Made by a program: the position numbers and the translations under genes | In this document: in pieces, positions 1 to 63,764 of the stretch | How positions within the stretch are numbered: the first letter of the stretch is position 1 | How the letters are laid out: every line of letters starts with the position of its first letter | Source: Lophius americanus | Taxonomy: Eukaryota > Chordata > Actinopteri > Lophiiformes > Lophiidae | DNA: 64,000 bases | Assembly (NCBI GenBank): GCA_037951165.1 | Contig: JBBDHG010000128.1 | Coordinates: 62,001 to 126,000, forward strand | Direction: 5' to 3' | Notes under the pieces: generated by a model | What the model was told of the DNA's origin: nothing | What the model saw: the letters and a program-made list of their open reading frames with translations, nothing else | Databases searched by the model: none

Positions 1-422
1 CTAACTACTGCTGTCACTTTATAAATGGTAGAGCCGACGTAACACTTGAATTTCTCGGTGGGGATTAATATAGTTTGTTCTATTCTATGCTTATGTATTA
101 TTTTCTTTCCTTTAACTTCTTTTTTTTTTCTCTATAAATTCTGATTCGGTCTCACTGAAAGTGTGTTTTTGTAGAATAATCCGTGAGCTCAAGCCTGCAG
201 AGAAGAATCCTCCTCTCCGGCTGCATCCGTCCCGTATGCTCTTTCTCCAACACCTATGCTAGTATCGGTTCAAACAACCGGCGTCACATGTTACTCCCTT
301 GGAGGGAAAGATGATAGAACTGTGATATGAGATTATTAAAAGAACATTTTTTTCCCCCCGCGGGCGCGGAAAGACCCACAGGTGATGTTATCTAACTGAT
401 GTGATCGCCTGTCTTTCACCAG
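1..422 (+). other. noc4l: Left-edge intron sequence upstream of the first visible noc4l exon
   Basis: This is most likely intron of noc4l, because the exon starting at 423 begins in the middle of the protein. The residues expected just before it (in human, the stretch ending WDTWKVAHLK) are not seen here, so the preceding exon is probably outside the window. An AG at 173-174 after a T-rich run opens a short frame that closes at a TAG near 261. It has no matching donor and no resemblance to the family, so I do not call it an exon. Confidence 0.6.
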
Positions 423-3260
423 GAACACAAGCGGGTCTTTGAGAGGATGTGGCTGGGCTTCCTGAAGTATAAGGTATTAAAACATTCCATGTTGGACTTT
501 CCAACATATTCATACATTAAAAATGTATTTTGTTTGGATATGGATTTCACTTTAATCTTCTCTCTGTTGTAGTTGCCCAGCAGCATGTATAAAAATGTCC
601 TGGTTATCCTCCATGACTCCATTCTGCCCCACATGAGTAAACCCACGCTGATGATCGACTTCTTGACCGCCGCCTATGACGTCGGTAAGCTGTTAAAATA
701 ACCATTGTGGCACTTTTACATCTGATCAATGTTGGTGTATTTCCTAATTTCCGTAATCATGACGGGACATTTTGTCACGTTTTCCTGAACAGGTGGCGCC
801 ATCAGCCTTTTGGCCCTCAACGGCCTTTTTGTCCTCATCCATCAACACAACCTGTGAGTATCAGGCCTACACACAATGGAAATACATTTTGTTAAGACAA
901 TTTGAACATAATGAGGCCATCAGGAGACGGAAATATGGTTTTGAATGATTTGAACGGTGTGTGTCATTGATGGTGTGTGTTTTTTTTTTTCTCTCTCGCA
1001 GAGATTATCCAGATTTCTACAAGAAGCTGTACAACCTTCTCGATCCTTCCATTTTTCACGTCAAGTACAGAGCACGCTTTTTCCACCTCGCCAACCTTTT
1101 CCTGAGCTCCAGGTGAGATGCGTCACGCTTCGCCTTTTTTTCAGCTCTCAGTTCCACTTTCCTTCTGCTTCCGTCCGTTTTGGAGCGGTTGGCAGGATGG
1201 CTCGTTGTGTTTGTGTGCTGGCGATGACGCAAGCTGACTCCGTCTGGAGTAGTTAAAAAAATTGTAAAGAATCGTCTGTTTCCTGCTAAACAAACATGTT
1301 AGCATGAAAAGACGTACACACATTTAGTGACACACACATGCTGTTTGTCGCATGTTTGCGTTTTGCTTCCAGTCACCTGCCAGTGTATTTAGTCGCTGCC
1401 TTCGCCAAGCGCCTGGCTCGTTTGGCGCTCACGGCGCCAACCACGGCCCTCCTCATCGTGCTGCCCTTCATCTACAACCTCATCCGTCGCCACCCGTCTT
1501 CCAGAGTCCTTATTCACAAGCCCACCTCAGAAGATGGTGAGACTCGCTTTTTTCTCTCTCACGGTTTGAATGTCATCTGTTTGTAACGACTCAAAAAGGT
1601 TTGTCTCGGATTCAAGTTGATATTTGAGATTTGTCCGTTTCTGTTTATAACAACAGAGGCTATGGAAGACCCCTATCTTATGGATGTAGAGGATCCCTCT
1701 CAGTGTCGGGCCTTAGAGAGCAGCCTGTGGGAGATTAAGGTGTGAACGGGAGTGCTGCACTTTTGGATTTACAAATGAGTCACGCTGGTTTCGGCTGAGC
1801 CGTAACTCAGCAACGGTTTCATCATGTCGATTTGGAATCAAGATTAAGGAAATACTAAGTGAAATACATTTAAGCGAGATGTTTTTTTTTAAAACTTTGC
1901 TTTTCCTGCAGACGTTGCAGAAGCATCACCATCCGGACGTGGCCAAAGCTGCTATGTCTATCAACACACCCTTGTCCCAGCAAGAGGATGACATCAGCGA
2001 GGTGCTGGAGATAACAACATATGAGGTGAGGTTTGAACCTAAGAAGGTTCCTTCTGTTGTCCCTGTAGGGTTTAATAGTTCACACTATGTTGTCTTCTTG
2101 TGAGATGGTACTTATGGAATCATCATCGTGTCCGCTAGAGAACCTTCGTGTTAACCTGATAACTCAAAAACTATTTCAGGGATCTTTTTCAAAATTTATA
2201 CCTTCATAGACCTTAGTGCGAGGAAGAACTGAATTGAATTTGGTAAAGGTCGGTTGGATAATTCTTCATAAGTTTCCAGGCAATAATTTCTCAACTGTTG
2301 GTCTTTTTTTTTCAAATTGGGTGCAGACGAATCGCCACAAGGAGATCCAACTTGCATACATCGTGTTTAACTCTAATACTTCATATTTTAGTCAACAGGG
2401 GGAGCTCTTTACGAGTAACACTGTTTCTCTGAAATAATTTCCTAACCATTGGCCCAATTGGGTCCAAATTCATAACTTTCTTTATCTAAATATTCTGTTT
2501 TATGTCAATAAATTTAACCAAGGAGATTTTCATTTGTTCTTTTCTTTGTATTTATCACAATATAAAAACATCTTTATTTCATTATATTTCACTTATATCA
2601 CGGAAAAGTCTGAGATATTACCGAATCGTTATTAGATCCTTGTTGTTAACGTGGTAACTCAAAAACTGTTTCATAGATCTTTTTCTAAATGTATACCCCC
2701 ATAGACCGTAGTTTGAGGAAGAACTGGATTGTTTTTGGGAAAGGTTGGTTGTAATTTTCAGACACTGGGGGGGGGGGCTTTATCTCCAAAATCACTCTTT
2801 TTAGGCCATCATTTCTCAACCCTTTTTCCAATTCAGTCCAAATGAGGCGAATTGAATCGACTCCAGGACAGCTATCTTGTGAATATCATATTTTACTCAA
2901 ATACTTCATATTTTACTCAAATACTTCATATTTTACTCAAATACTTCATATTTTACTCACTGGACGCACATTTTTATAATGACAAACAATGTTTTCAGAC
3001 CTAGCTTCGAAATTTAGGTTGAGGATTCCAGGCAGCGGGATTGCTTGTACAACACAGAGTACTACTCTAGCTCTAACAGCGGTAAAAACATCTTTTCATC
3101 TTATCAGCAAGTAAAACGTGCCGCATGTTCTTCTCCCCAGCTGATGGAGAGAGACCTGAAGCAGTCCCAGAAGAAGAAGATCCCGCTGGAGTTCGAAAAT
3201 GCCACACAGTTGCTTAAAGGAGCGGGGGATGTGTTGGGGCAGCACTTCTGTCTGAATTGA
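423..3260 (+). CDS. noc4l: noc4l, nucleolar complex protein 4 homolog (3' half, eight exons)
   Basis: NOC4L is the animal relative of yeast Noc4, which works with Nop14 in nucleolar maturation of the small ribosomal subunit. Coding exons are 423-473, 573-684, 793-853, 1002-1112, 1373-1536, 1657-1739, 1912-2025 and 3141-3260. All have AG/GT borders, the phases join, and they sum to 816 bases: 271 residues plus a TGA stop at 3258-3260. The product matches the C-terminal half of the roughly 516-residue human protein, including EHKRVFERMWLGFLK, PTLMIDFLTAAYD, GLFVLIHQHN, DYPDFYKKLY, HVKYRARFFHLANLFLSSSH, LVAAFAKRLARLALTAP and the end LGQHFCLN. This covers the CBF/Noc domain. The first part of the gene is off the left edge. 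Introns are about 60-320 bp except the last (1,115 bp), which is filled by R1 repeats. No frameshift or stop is seen. Identity rests on recalled family sequence, not a search. Confidence 0.96.
2116..3055 (+). repeat. R1 repeat, two joined copies in the last noc4l intron
   Basis: Two successive R1 segments (about 2116-2440 and 2600-3055) run in the forward direction. Shared boxes are TCGTGTTAAC, ACTCAAAAACT, TAGACCTTAGTGCGAGGAAG, GAACTGGATTG, GGGGGAGCTCTTT and the tail GATTGCTTGTACAAC. Inside the second segment, 2886-2960 is a perfect 20-bp tandem repeat (unit TCATATTTTACTCAAATACT, about 3.7 copies), apparently an expansion of the R1 box TCATATTTTACTC. The insertions explain why this intron is several times longer than its neighbours. 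Confidence 0.85.
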
Positions 3261-3368
3261 ATCAAGTGCAAATGTAGAATGCATTCCTAGTATGGTGTAA
3301 ATGTTTTTTGTAATGCATTTATTCTGTTTCCTCCATGACCATTGACATCTTCTGCATTATTGTGCAAC

Positions 3369-3374
3369 AATAAA
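3369..3374 (+). terminator. noc4l: noc4l poly(A) signal
   Basis: A canonical AATAAA lies 109 bp after the noc4l stop codon. A short 3' UTR is usual for a housekeeping gene in fish. Cleavage would be expected about 10-25 bp downstream, near 3385-3400, where GT-rich sequence (GGTGAGTACG) follows. The exact end is inferred. Confidence 0.85.
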
Positions 3375-3399
3375 AACCTTTCCTGGAGCTCACGGTGAG

Positions 3400-4145
3400 T
3401 ACGCCTCTATTTCTGATCAGCTTATTACAGGGATTGTAATATGAAATCAACCACATTTAATCTGGATTGAATGAAAAGGTGGAGATTAATCGTTGTTTGA
3501 ATGCTGAATGAACAACACGGGCGCCTGCTTTTGTTTCCAATGTGCAGTTTTCATGATCTCACCACTATAGAAGCAGAAACAGCTGCTCTACACGACACGC
3601 ATTACCTGACGAAAGGCCCGTGATGATGACACACGTGATGGAGGAAGAATCAATATTGGGTTTTAGTGACAGCTGGGTAAGAGGAAATTGGGTCCGACAG
3701 AATGTAAACACGGCCCCACTGTCATAAAAGGAGCTAATCAGGTGACGTGAAACACCTGCACCTACAGAAATGATTGTGTGTTTGTGACATCTCTCTTCAA
3801 ACTGTTACCATGTCAGAAATCATCAACACTCCCATGAAATCCAGATTCAGTACTCATTTTTCTGATTCTGGATCAGTCTGAAAGATCTGCTCTGCTACTC
3901 ATATTATAGAAAGAAATAAGCTCCAGACTCCAGATGGTGGCTGCATGAACTAACAAACAGCCCACCTGGAGAGGTTCAGGTATGTCTTAAACTACACGAT
4001 CCCACAATTACTTAAGACCTGGCAACCCCTCATAGCCTTCCTTACGCGTAAATGGTGCTGAACTCTAATCCAGATTAATTGTTGAGTGAAGGTTAGGGGA
4101 CAGGGCGTGAAACAGGACTGCGCTGTTAGAGCTTTATATTTAATT
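3400..4145. other. Intergenic DNA between noc4l and rimbp2, nothing recognised
   Basis: I see no open frame with splice sites, no RNA gene and no known repeat here. The upstream exons and promoter of rimbp2 could lie between here and 10.1 kb, but none can be supported from sequence alone. Confidence 0.5.
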
Positions 4146-5050
4146 ACCTTATGCCGATGCAGGAGGTTATGTTTTCGCTCCTGTGCGTATGTCTTGTTTG
4201 TTTGTCAGCAAGATTAGGGAAAAAAACACAAGACAATTTTGTTTGTATAGCCCAAAATCACAATTTGCCTCAAAGGGCTTTACAATCTGTACATGATGCA
4301 ACGTCCTCCGTCCTTAGACCCTCGGTCCGGGTCAGGAACAACGCCCCAAAAAAATCCTGTTAACAGGGATAAAAGAGAAGAAACCTCAGGAACAGACAGA
4401 GGAGCAAAAGGAGACAGAGGAGCAAAAGGAGCATGCAGCGATGTGACGTCAAAACATGGAGAGAGAGAGAGGGAGAGAGAGACCGATAAGAGAGAGAATG
4501 CGGTTTATCATGGGAGTCCCCCAGGAGTCTAGGCCCATAGCAGCATAAATAAGGGACGGATCAGGTGCGACCTGAGCCAAAACCTAACTATAGGATTCAT
4601 CAAACAGGAAGGTTTTAAGTCTAGTCTTAAATCTAGAGAGGGGGTCTGTCTCCCCAACCAACACCGGGAGCCGGATCCAAAGGAGGGGAGCTTAATTACT
4701 GAAGGCTCTGCCTCCCGTTCAAATCTTATAAATTTAAGGATCAACAAATAGGCCTGCGTTTTGAGACCGGGGTGTTCTATAACGATTATATGGGACTATG
4801 AGGTCTCTGAATTATGAGGAGGCTTGGTTTCTGAGCGCTTTTTATGTTTGACTCCTATGATGTTCCTATGGGGGTTGAGCTGGGAGCTCTTTGGGCTGAA
4901 CAGAGACGCTGAAGGGGAAGCATTTGAGAGATACTCGGAGAGTTTGCTGCAGTCGTCGTTAGATTTGGAGGCTGACAGTAACCCAGACATTAATGGATAA
5001 TTCTGCATGAACTTTTCCTAAACCTTAGCTCTAATTGCTTTTTTCTAGTT
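4146..5050 (+). mobile_element. E element split by insertion of another teleost repeat
   Basis: The first about 85 bp (to 4230) match the 5' end of family E: AGGAGGTTATGTTTTC, then GTTTGTTTGTCAGCAAGATTA. Sequence typical of E resumes at about 4836 with CCTATGATGTTCCTATGG, GGGCTGAACAGAGACGCTGA, TTAGATTTGGAGGCTGACA and ACATTAATGG. The block between is a different repeat. Some E sequence is missing at the junction. I infer that an older E copy was broken by a later insertion. Confidence 0.75.
4231..4835 (+). mobile_element. Widespread teleost interspersed repeat (TTTGTATAGCCCAAAATCAC type)
   Basis: The block has hallmarks of a repeat I know from many percomorph genomes: TTTGTATAGCCCAAAATCAC, CTCAAAGGGCTTTACAATCT, CCTCCGTCCTTAGACCCTCG, then TCTCCCCAACCAACACCGGG, GGAGCCGGATCC and TAGGCCTGCGTTTTGAGACC. 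It encodes no convincing protein. Its transposon class cannot be assigned by eye. It holds a GA-rich stretch at about 4458-4495. It sits inside an E element. Confidence 0.8.
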
Positions 5051-5864
5051 TGATTTATTTTTTTTATTTTTCCTCCCTATTTTGTTCCATTTAAAAAGGT
5101 TTAAACGTCAACAGGAACTGTGCAATGCTCAAAATACTTTGTGTCGTATATACTAGTATGTATTTATGCTCGTACTTCTGATCCCATCATAGGATTCTCC
5201 CCCCCCCCCATATAATGACAGGTAAAATATCAGTCTTAGCTGCTCTTTTCCATCCTTTGCCTGTTCCATCCCTTCAAAGTGAACCATATGGTCCCACAGC
5301 AGGCAGCTTTGGGAACAAAAACACAGCTAGAGAAAATTCTGAATCACAACTGATTCGCGTGTGAGAAGAAAATATTGGGGAGAAGCTGTCCAAAGCAAGA
5401 AGCTGCTCACAGAGACGGGCAGAAGAGGAATTTGTATCCAGAACACGCAGCATCTCTGCAGGTTCTGCTTTGAAATGTGAGGGTTTATGGCATTTCTGAA
5501 GGATTAAAAAGTGGACAAAAACCGGAGTGTGGGAAGGCAGCAAAGCAGATCACTGAGGAGGATGAAAGAAACTGAGGAGCTTCTCTTGGATGGGTAAACT
5601 TTCAGAGTTCATTGTGACGGTGTAGCCTCCAGCAGGTTTAACCTAAATGTTCCACTGTGTACATTTTTAATTAACATTTCATTTTAGTCGATTTTTCTGG
5701 TGCAGATGTTACCTTTGGCTATAGTCATGTGCATTTATTTGTATAAAACCATTAAAATGAGCAATTACAAATGAACGAAGCAATGCCGCAAGTGCTGCAC
5801 AAAATATAACAAATAAAGAAAGAGAACAAATAAAACAAACCCTCCACACAGTTAACACTTTCAT
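5051..5864. other. Intergenic stretch, no gene recognised
   Basis: It holds a C homopolymer at about 5200-5209. An ATG at about 5560 opens MKETEELLLD and ends at a possible donor (GG|GTAAAC). The frame before it is closed and the end phase does not suit the phase-0 rimbp2 exon at 10153, so it is not called. Nothing else stands out. Confidence 0.45.
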
Positions 5865-6440
5865 GTCCTGCTCATTTGTTTGTTGGGGCTCTTTTTGAGT
5901 CACTTTTTCTCATTGAAGATGTTTGCTACCTGATGGATTCTTTTGAAGCCATCTTTAGGTACATTATGCAAACATTAAAAAAAAAAAATTAAAAAATCCC
6001 TGTTTCAGAATAACTTGAAAAATCAAAAATCTCGCCTGAGACTTTTGGGCTTATCATAGCATTTGTGGACTTTCCGAAAAGCAAATAAAGTCTAATAAGG
6101 GTCATATTGTTTTTGTGATTTATGGTAAAGGTAGAAACTGTGAAGTAATATAAGTAAACTGGACAAATCTCCATCATTGGAGTCATTATGAAAAATTATT
6201 TAATGTTGTTTCGTCCTGATTCTTGTGCTTTTAAAAACATGCTTGACTAAATTTTTTTTTGTCATTTTATGGTATTTGTAGAGCGTATTGAAATTAATAA
6301 ATACCCAAATGAAAATATGTAAGAAAATTATTTTTCTATGTTTAAAAAAAAAATGTTTTACTGTTGAGGACAATAAATAAAAACATCTGAGGCTTCGAAA
6401 TAGATTTAGACACAATAAAGGGGCGGTACTATATGAAACA
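5865..6440 (-). repeat. Decayed L-family repeat without the reverse-transcriptase block
   Basis: Shared words with better L copies are TTTTTGAGTCACTTTTTCTC near 5890, AAGTCTAATAAGGGTCA near 6090, AAAACATGCTTGACTAAA near 6235 and GTCATTTTATGGTATTTG near 6260. The reverse-transcriptase-like segment of other copies is missing. Orientation is given by comparison with the copies at 45 and 49 kb. Confidence 0.5.
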
Positions 6441-6599
6441 TCTGAGGCTGAAGTCTCATCTGACGACATGTGTCGTCATAAATACTACTATACTGAGCTT
6501 TGATCTCTATTGATCCAAATGTAAAGCCGTGTGTTAGCCGTTAGCTTGTGACCCTGAACAGAATAAGCGGTACTGGATAATAAATGAATGGCAAAAAAG

Positions 6600-6945
6600 A
6601 ATCTGTTATATTCCAGGCCTAAGCTGTCGTCCCCGACAACAAGAGTCTATCCCGGAAAAGTCCCCAATCCCCTGCGTTGCACAAGCAAGTACTGAAGCTA
6701 TGTCTGAAAAACAGCTCCTTTTCGTAAAAGATCTCCCCCTACAGGGTAAAATATGAACTATTATAGTTAAATAAGATGAATTAAGATTTTTTCTCTTAGA
6801 TTTGAAATATGCAACAATTTGGACTGAATCAGACAAACAGTTGAGAAATTATGGCCAGAAAACATTCAAACTAAAACTCCCCCTAGTGTCGCAAATATAC
6901 AACCGAACTTTCCCAAAATCAATCCAGTTCTTTCTCTCATGAAGG
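6600..6945 (-). repeat. R1 repeat (reverse copy)
   Basis: R1 boxes read on the minus strand: CCCAATCCCCTGCGTTGCAC, GATCTCCCCCTACAGGGTAA, ACAGTTGAGAAATTATGGCC, AACTCCCCCTAGTGTCGCAA and CCCAAAATCAATCCAGTTCT. The lower-coordinate end, CTGTCGTCCCCGACAACA, looks like the family's terminus. Confidence 0.85.
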
Positions 6946-7734
6946 TCAGAGGCAGTCATGCATGACCCAAACCTCGTAGGTCGTGAATATATCTCTGTAT
7001 GTATGTGCGTAAAGGTGTAAAACAATTTAAAAAAGTGAATAGGCTTTTTTCCAAATCGGAAAAAAATACTGGCCCACTTTTAGATCCCTTGACTCTACTT
7101 TTATGTCTATTTTTAAGGATTCACAAACATATACGTTTTTTGTTTCCCTCTCAGACAGATATCTCTCAAAGTCAGTGTAGGTATTGAGCGTAGGAGGAGG
7201 CATTTATTTATTTTATTATATTAAAAATAATGCAGAATGCTGTTTTATTGGGGATGACTGTGTCACAAAGTAGAAGCATGAAGAATGTTCAGGTCGGACA
7301 CAAGCTGAGTTATCTAAGTGTGTTCACGGTATTAACGTTCCCCTTCTGGGGGAGATGACACACTGTAAAATAAAATGGCAGAGTCATGATATCAATCATA
7401 GTAATGGGGGGGTAGATTAAGTAATAGGCGGATGACGAATGGCTGATAATGACATAGGTGCCGCTCTGTTCCTCTTTGGCGGATAAATCTGTGGGAGAGA
7501 TTCTCTGCAGGTTTGGCTGGATGGGACCCGACTGCAGAAATCTGCTGGACGCCTCAGATCTGCTGTGGTTGCTCTGTCGTCTGGCTTCCTTCTGTCCCTT
7601 GCGATGAAATAGAAGCTTTCCAAGGTGAGTCAGCAGAGAGGTGCAGGCTGGGCATTAGGCTGAGAGAGTGGGGAAGAGGGAGCAACTTATTCTGATGTTT
7701 TTATACTCTGTAGAAGAAAAACTGATCCCACGCT
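6946..7734. other. Intergenic stretch with one splice-flanked block, no gene called
   Basis: The block 7511-7624 lies between a good acceptor (TTCTCTGCAG, 7501-7510) and a good donor (AAG|GTGAGT). In the phase that suits rimbp2 it contains a TAG. The only open frame is rich in Trp and Cys and unlike the family. It might be a non-coding 5' exon or chance. Confidence 0.4.
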
Positions 7735-7735
7735 A

Positions 7736-8295
7736 CGATGTTTTCACTCCTCAGCGTTTGTCTGTTTGTATGTCTGCTTGTTAGTTTGTGAGGACGATAA
7801 CATCAAAGCTAAAAGAAGGATTTGCACGAGATTTTACCCAGAGGTAGATTTTTGCATATCCTATAGGTGATTACATTTTGGTGCTGTTATGGTTTTTCTG
7901 CATCATTTGATATAAATAAAAATAATAATAACTTTAGAGAAAGGGAGTCAGAATGTGGCTATTACTGCCTTTAATCCTTGGATTCCTTTGATCTTTCTTT
8001 TAGGTGGAGCTCAGAGCTCAGTTTCACAGGTTCCTTCGATTCCTTTGATGTTCCTTTATGGTTGGAGCTTGCTGCTCAGTGGGCTGAACAGGTACGCTGA
8101 AGTGGAAGGCGCAGGAGACGCTACGGCTACTGAGTATTTTAAAAAAACTCAGAGAGTTTGTTCGAGTTGTCAGTAGATTTAGAGGCTGGCAACAACTCGT
8201 ATAGTAATGGAGAAATCTGCGCGACTTTCTCCCAAACTTCGTTCTCATTTCGTTTGTGCCTTGGCGGAGGTTTTTGCTCTCTGAGTGCGTTTTCA
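7736..8295 (+). mobile_element. E element, near full length
   Basis: It starts with GATGTTTTCACTCCTC and a GTTTGTCTGTTTGTATGTCT tract. It then has ATTTTACCCAGAGGTAGATT, ATGTGGCTATTACTGCCTTT, repeated CTTTGATGTTCCTTTATGG, GGGCTGAACAGGTACGCTGA and TAGATTTAGAGGCTGGCAAC. It ends CCTTGGCGGAGGTTTTTGCT. The ACCTCCGCCAAGG motif at the end is the inverse of the start motif seen best at 16273. This suggests a small non-autonomous DNA transposon; no protein is encoded. Confidence 0.8.
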
Positions 8296-8628
8296 AGTTT
8301 TTTTTATGTGATCTTGCAGAATGTACTCCAAACGAAAACAGTCTTAAAGACTAGAGGAGTATTTATGCTGCAGCTGGAGTATCAGATAAGACAAACCTCC
8401 CGACGTACGAGCAGCTTTATCCCCCATAACCCACCATGTGTGACTGTACGGTATTTTCTGTGAAAACAGTTTTCATGTGTGTGTGTTTTTGTGTAAAAGG
8501 TACAATCAGGCCACCTTAGCAGGGGATTGAGCGGTGACTGATAATAGCTGATGTTTTCCCACACTGCCCTTGTGCTGCTGTGGAACAGTAATCCTGTCTT
8601 ATGTAACTCAGTGGAGCCCTTTCACTCT

Positions 8629-8647
8629 CTCCCTCTGTCTCTCTCTC

Positions 8648-8681
<34 letters not shown>

Positions 8682-8683
8682 AG
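8629..8683 (+). repeat. CT/GT-interrupted (CT)n microsatellite
   Basis: A run of CTCTCTCC, CTCTGTCT and then a long (CT) tract ends at CAGCGAATAAATTC. The open frames over it are low-complexity artefacts. Confidence 0.95.
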
Positions 8684-8699
8684 CGAATAAATTCACACA

Positions 8700-9230
8700 T
8701 GCACCCAGGCACAGAGATGAGTTTATCAATCAGAACCACAAACACATGCATGTGGCGACAGTGTTTAACAGGAAATGTTCACTGTCAGCTTTGATTATGT
8801 TAACCGAATGTGAAAACAATGTTTTGGGCCTTTTTTATAAATGAAAGCAGATGAAGGAAATTTTAACAGTAAGTGCCGCAAATTGCTTTGCTAGATTGTT
8901 TAGTGTTGTGCACATACAAATAGTCCTTGTGTTCCTCTGTGTTTTTTATTATGTTTGTGTAAATGCTTTATTAAACTGTAATTGTTTCAGGCCGACGCGG
9001 CACAAAGAGAAAATGTGATGGTTATACTGAACACATCATTTTACTGAAATTCATGTTTCTACATGATTTACTTTGCTTTTTAAATAACTTTTGAACATGT
9101 GGACGTGAGTATTTTCTGCTCGAAGATGAAAATGTAAGACTTTTGGGTAGTCGGCATATATATAGTCGGCATATATATATATATGTACACATCTAGATAT
9201 TCTTATGGGTGCTGACCTACCAGGTCACAA
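8700..9230. other. Intergenic stretch with a short AT repeat only
   Basis: Around 9151-9185 a TAGTCGGCATATATA unit is repeated before a (TA) run. Otherwise nothing is recognised between the CT microsatellite and the next R1 copy. Confidence 0.5.
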
Positions 9231-9231
9231 A

Positions 9232-9895
9232 AAAATTATATTAAACCTATGCTTTCGTCCCCAACAGAAAGTGCGTCTCTCCGAAAAATACCCCAATCTC
9301 CTGCATTGTACAAGTAATTTCCACTGATTGAACTCCATCAAATGAGAAGTGACTCATTGATAATCTCACACCTTCCATATTGGCTCAACCTAACTATTTC
9401 TACCAGGTCAGCAATATGCTCTAAGATCAGATTCTATAGTGACTCAATAATGAAGATAAATACAGTTAGCTACTTTTCTGAGCTCAGTAATAAAACAAAA
9501 ACACATTTCCTCATGTGGATTCATATGAGTTAAATTTAAACTCACCTTGTGAGTGAAATTTGAACAATTACAATTAGATATCAAAGTTCATTTGAGGTCA
9601 TTTATGACTAAATTGGACAAACGGCTGGGAAGTTATGTCCGACAAAATGTGTTTTTCAAAATAAGAGCTCCCTCTTGGGCATAAAACGTAAACTATTTGA
9701 GTAAAATATGATAAATACAAGAAAATGATCCTTGATTCGATTCATACGCACCAACTTTAGACAAAATTGGACCAGCAGTTGAGAAATTATGGCCCGAAAA
9801 CTTAAGAGATAAAGCAACCCCTATCGTGGAATTATGGGACCGACTTTCCCAAACTTAATCCAGTACTTCCTCACACTAAGGTTTTATTCTACGAA
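9232..9895 (-). repeat. R1 repeat (reverse copy, long)
   Basis: Minus-strand R1 boxes: CCCCAATCTCCTGCATTGTA, ACAAACGGCTGGGAAGTTAT, AAGAGCTCCCTCTTGGGCAT, GCAGTTGAGAAATTATGGCC, TTTCCCAAACTTAATCCAGT and TCCTCACACTAAGG. Two successive CTCCCTC/GCAACCCC modules show the internal modular repeat structure. Confidence 0.8.
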
Positions 9896-10152
9896 GAACG
9901 TTTATTTAAAGCAGAAATGTAAAAAAGGATACTTAACCCTTAATCCTAATTAACTCTATAATATACTATATACCTTTGAAAATGCCATGCTGCTTATTAG
10001 AAATACTAAATGTAGCTCTTACTGTGTACAGCGCTGTGTTTACACTTGCTGGCAGATGTCTTTCTTCTGTGCATGTAGCCGAGGAAACGTACGATAAGTG
10101 GAAATGTGAGGTTTGCGGTGCGTGTAACAGCCGGTTGTGTGGGTTTTTGCAG

Positions 10153-63319
<53,167 letters not shown>

Positions 63320-63764
63320 GTACGGACATGTCAGTCAAGAAAAGAAGGGAAATGGAGATTCTCAGTCTTTTAAAGAAGTGACGCTTCTTTCTTTTTTTAA
63401 AAGCAGTATTAAGTGTCAGTAGCCAGTTTCTGTTGAATCACTGTCTGATTTTTAAAAAAAAAAGGACTCTCTGGCTTCTGAAACTGCTCATGTTGTTATC
63501 TATGATAGCTAACTGTTGGGATATACAGTACATTATCTTCTAGGACAGTCTTCCCAAAATATATAGCGGAAATTAATGCTTTTATATTTAAGAGTTTGCC
63601 TGTTTTTACCTCACTGTGTTCTAAACCATTTTTTGATTTTAAATGAAATAATATATAGTTTAAAAGGTCACATTTTCTCTCACTCTTTTCCCTGTTGTTG
63701 AAAAATCTTCTCTTTCTAATGGCGTATATACTAAAATCAGGGGTCAGATCATCAGACTCCTTCA
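63320..63764. other. rimbp2: rimbp2 intron at the right edge, nothing recognised
   Basis: AT-rich intron sequence, no exon with acceptor and family likeness. Confidence 0.4.

Noticed and set aside
174..263. Extra noc4l exon at the left edge
   Set aside because: Acceptor-like AG but no donor and no match to the expected residues before EHKRVF.
5560..5592. Possible first coding exon MKETEELLLD
   Set aside because: Closed upstream frame, unsuitable end phase and no family match.
7511..7624. Splice-flanked 114-bp block before rimbp2
   Set aside because: TAG in the phase-0 frame; the only open frame does not resemble RIM-binding proteins. Kept only as a note.
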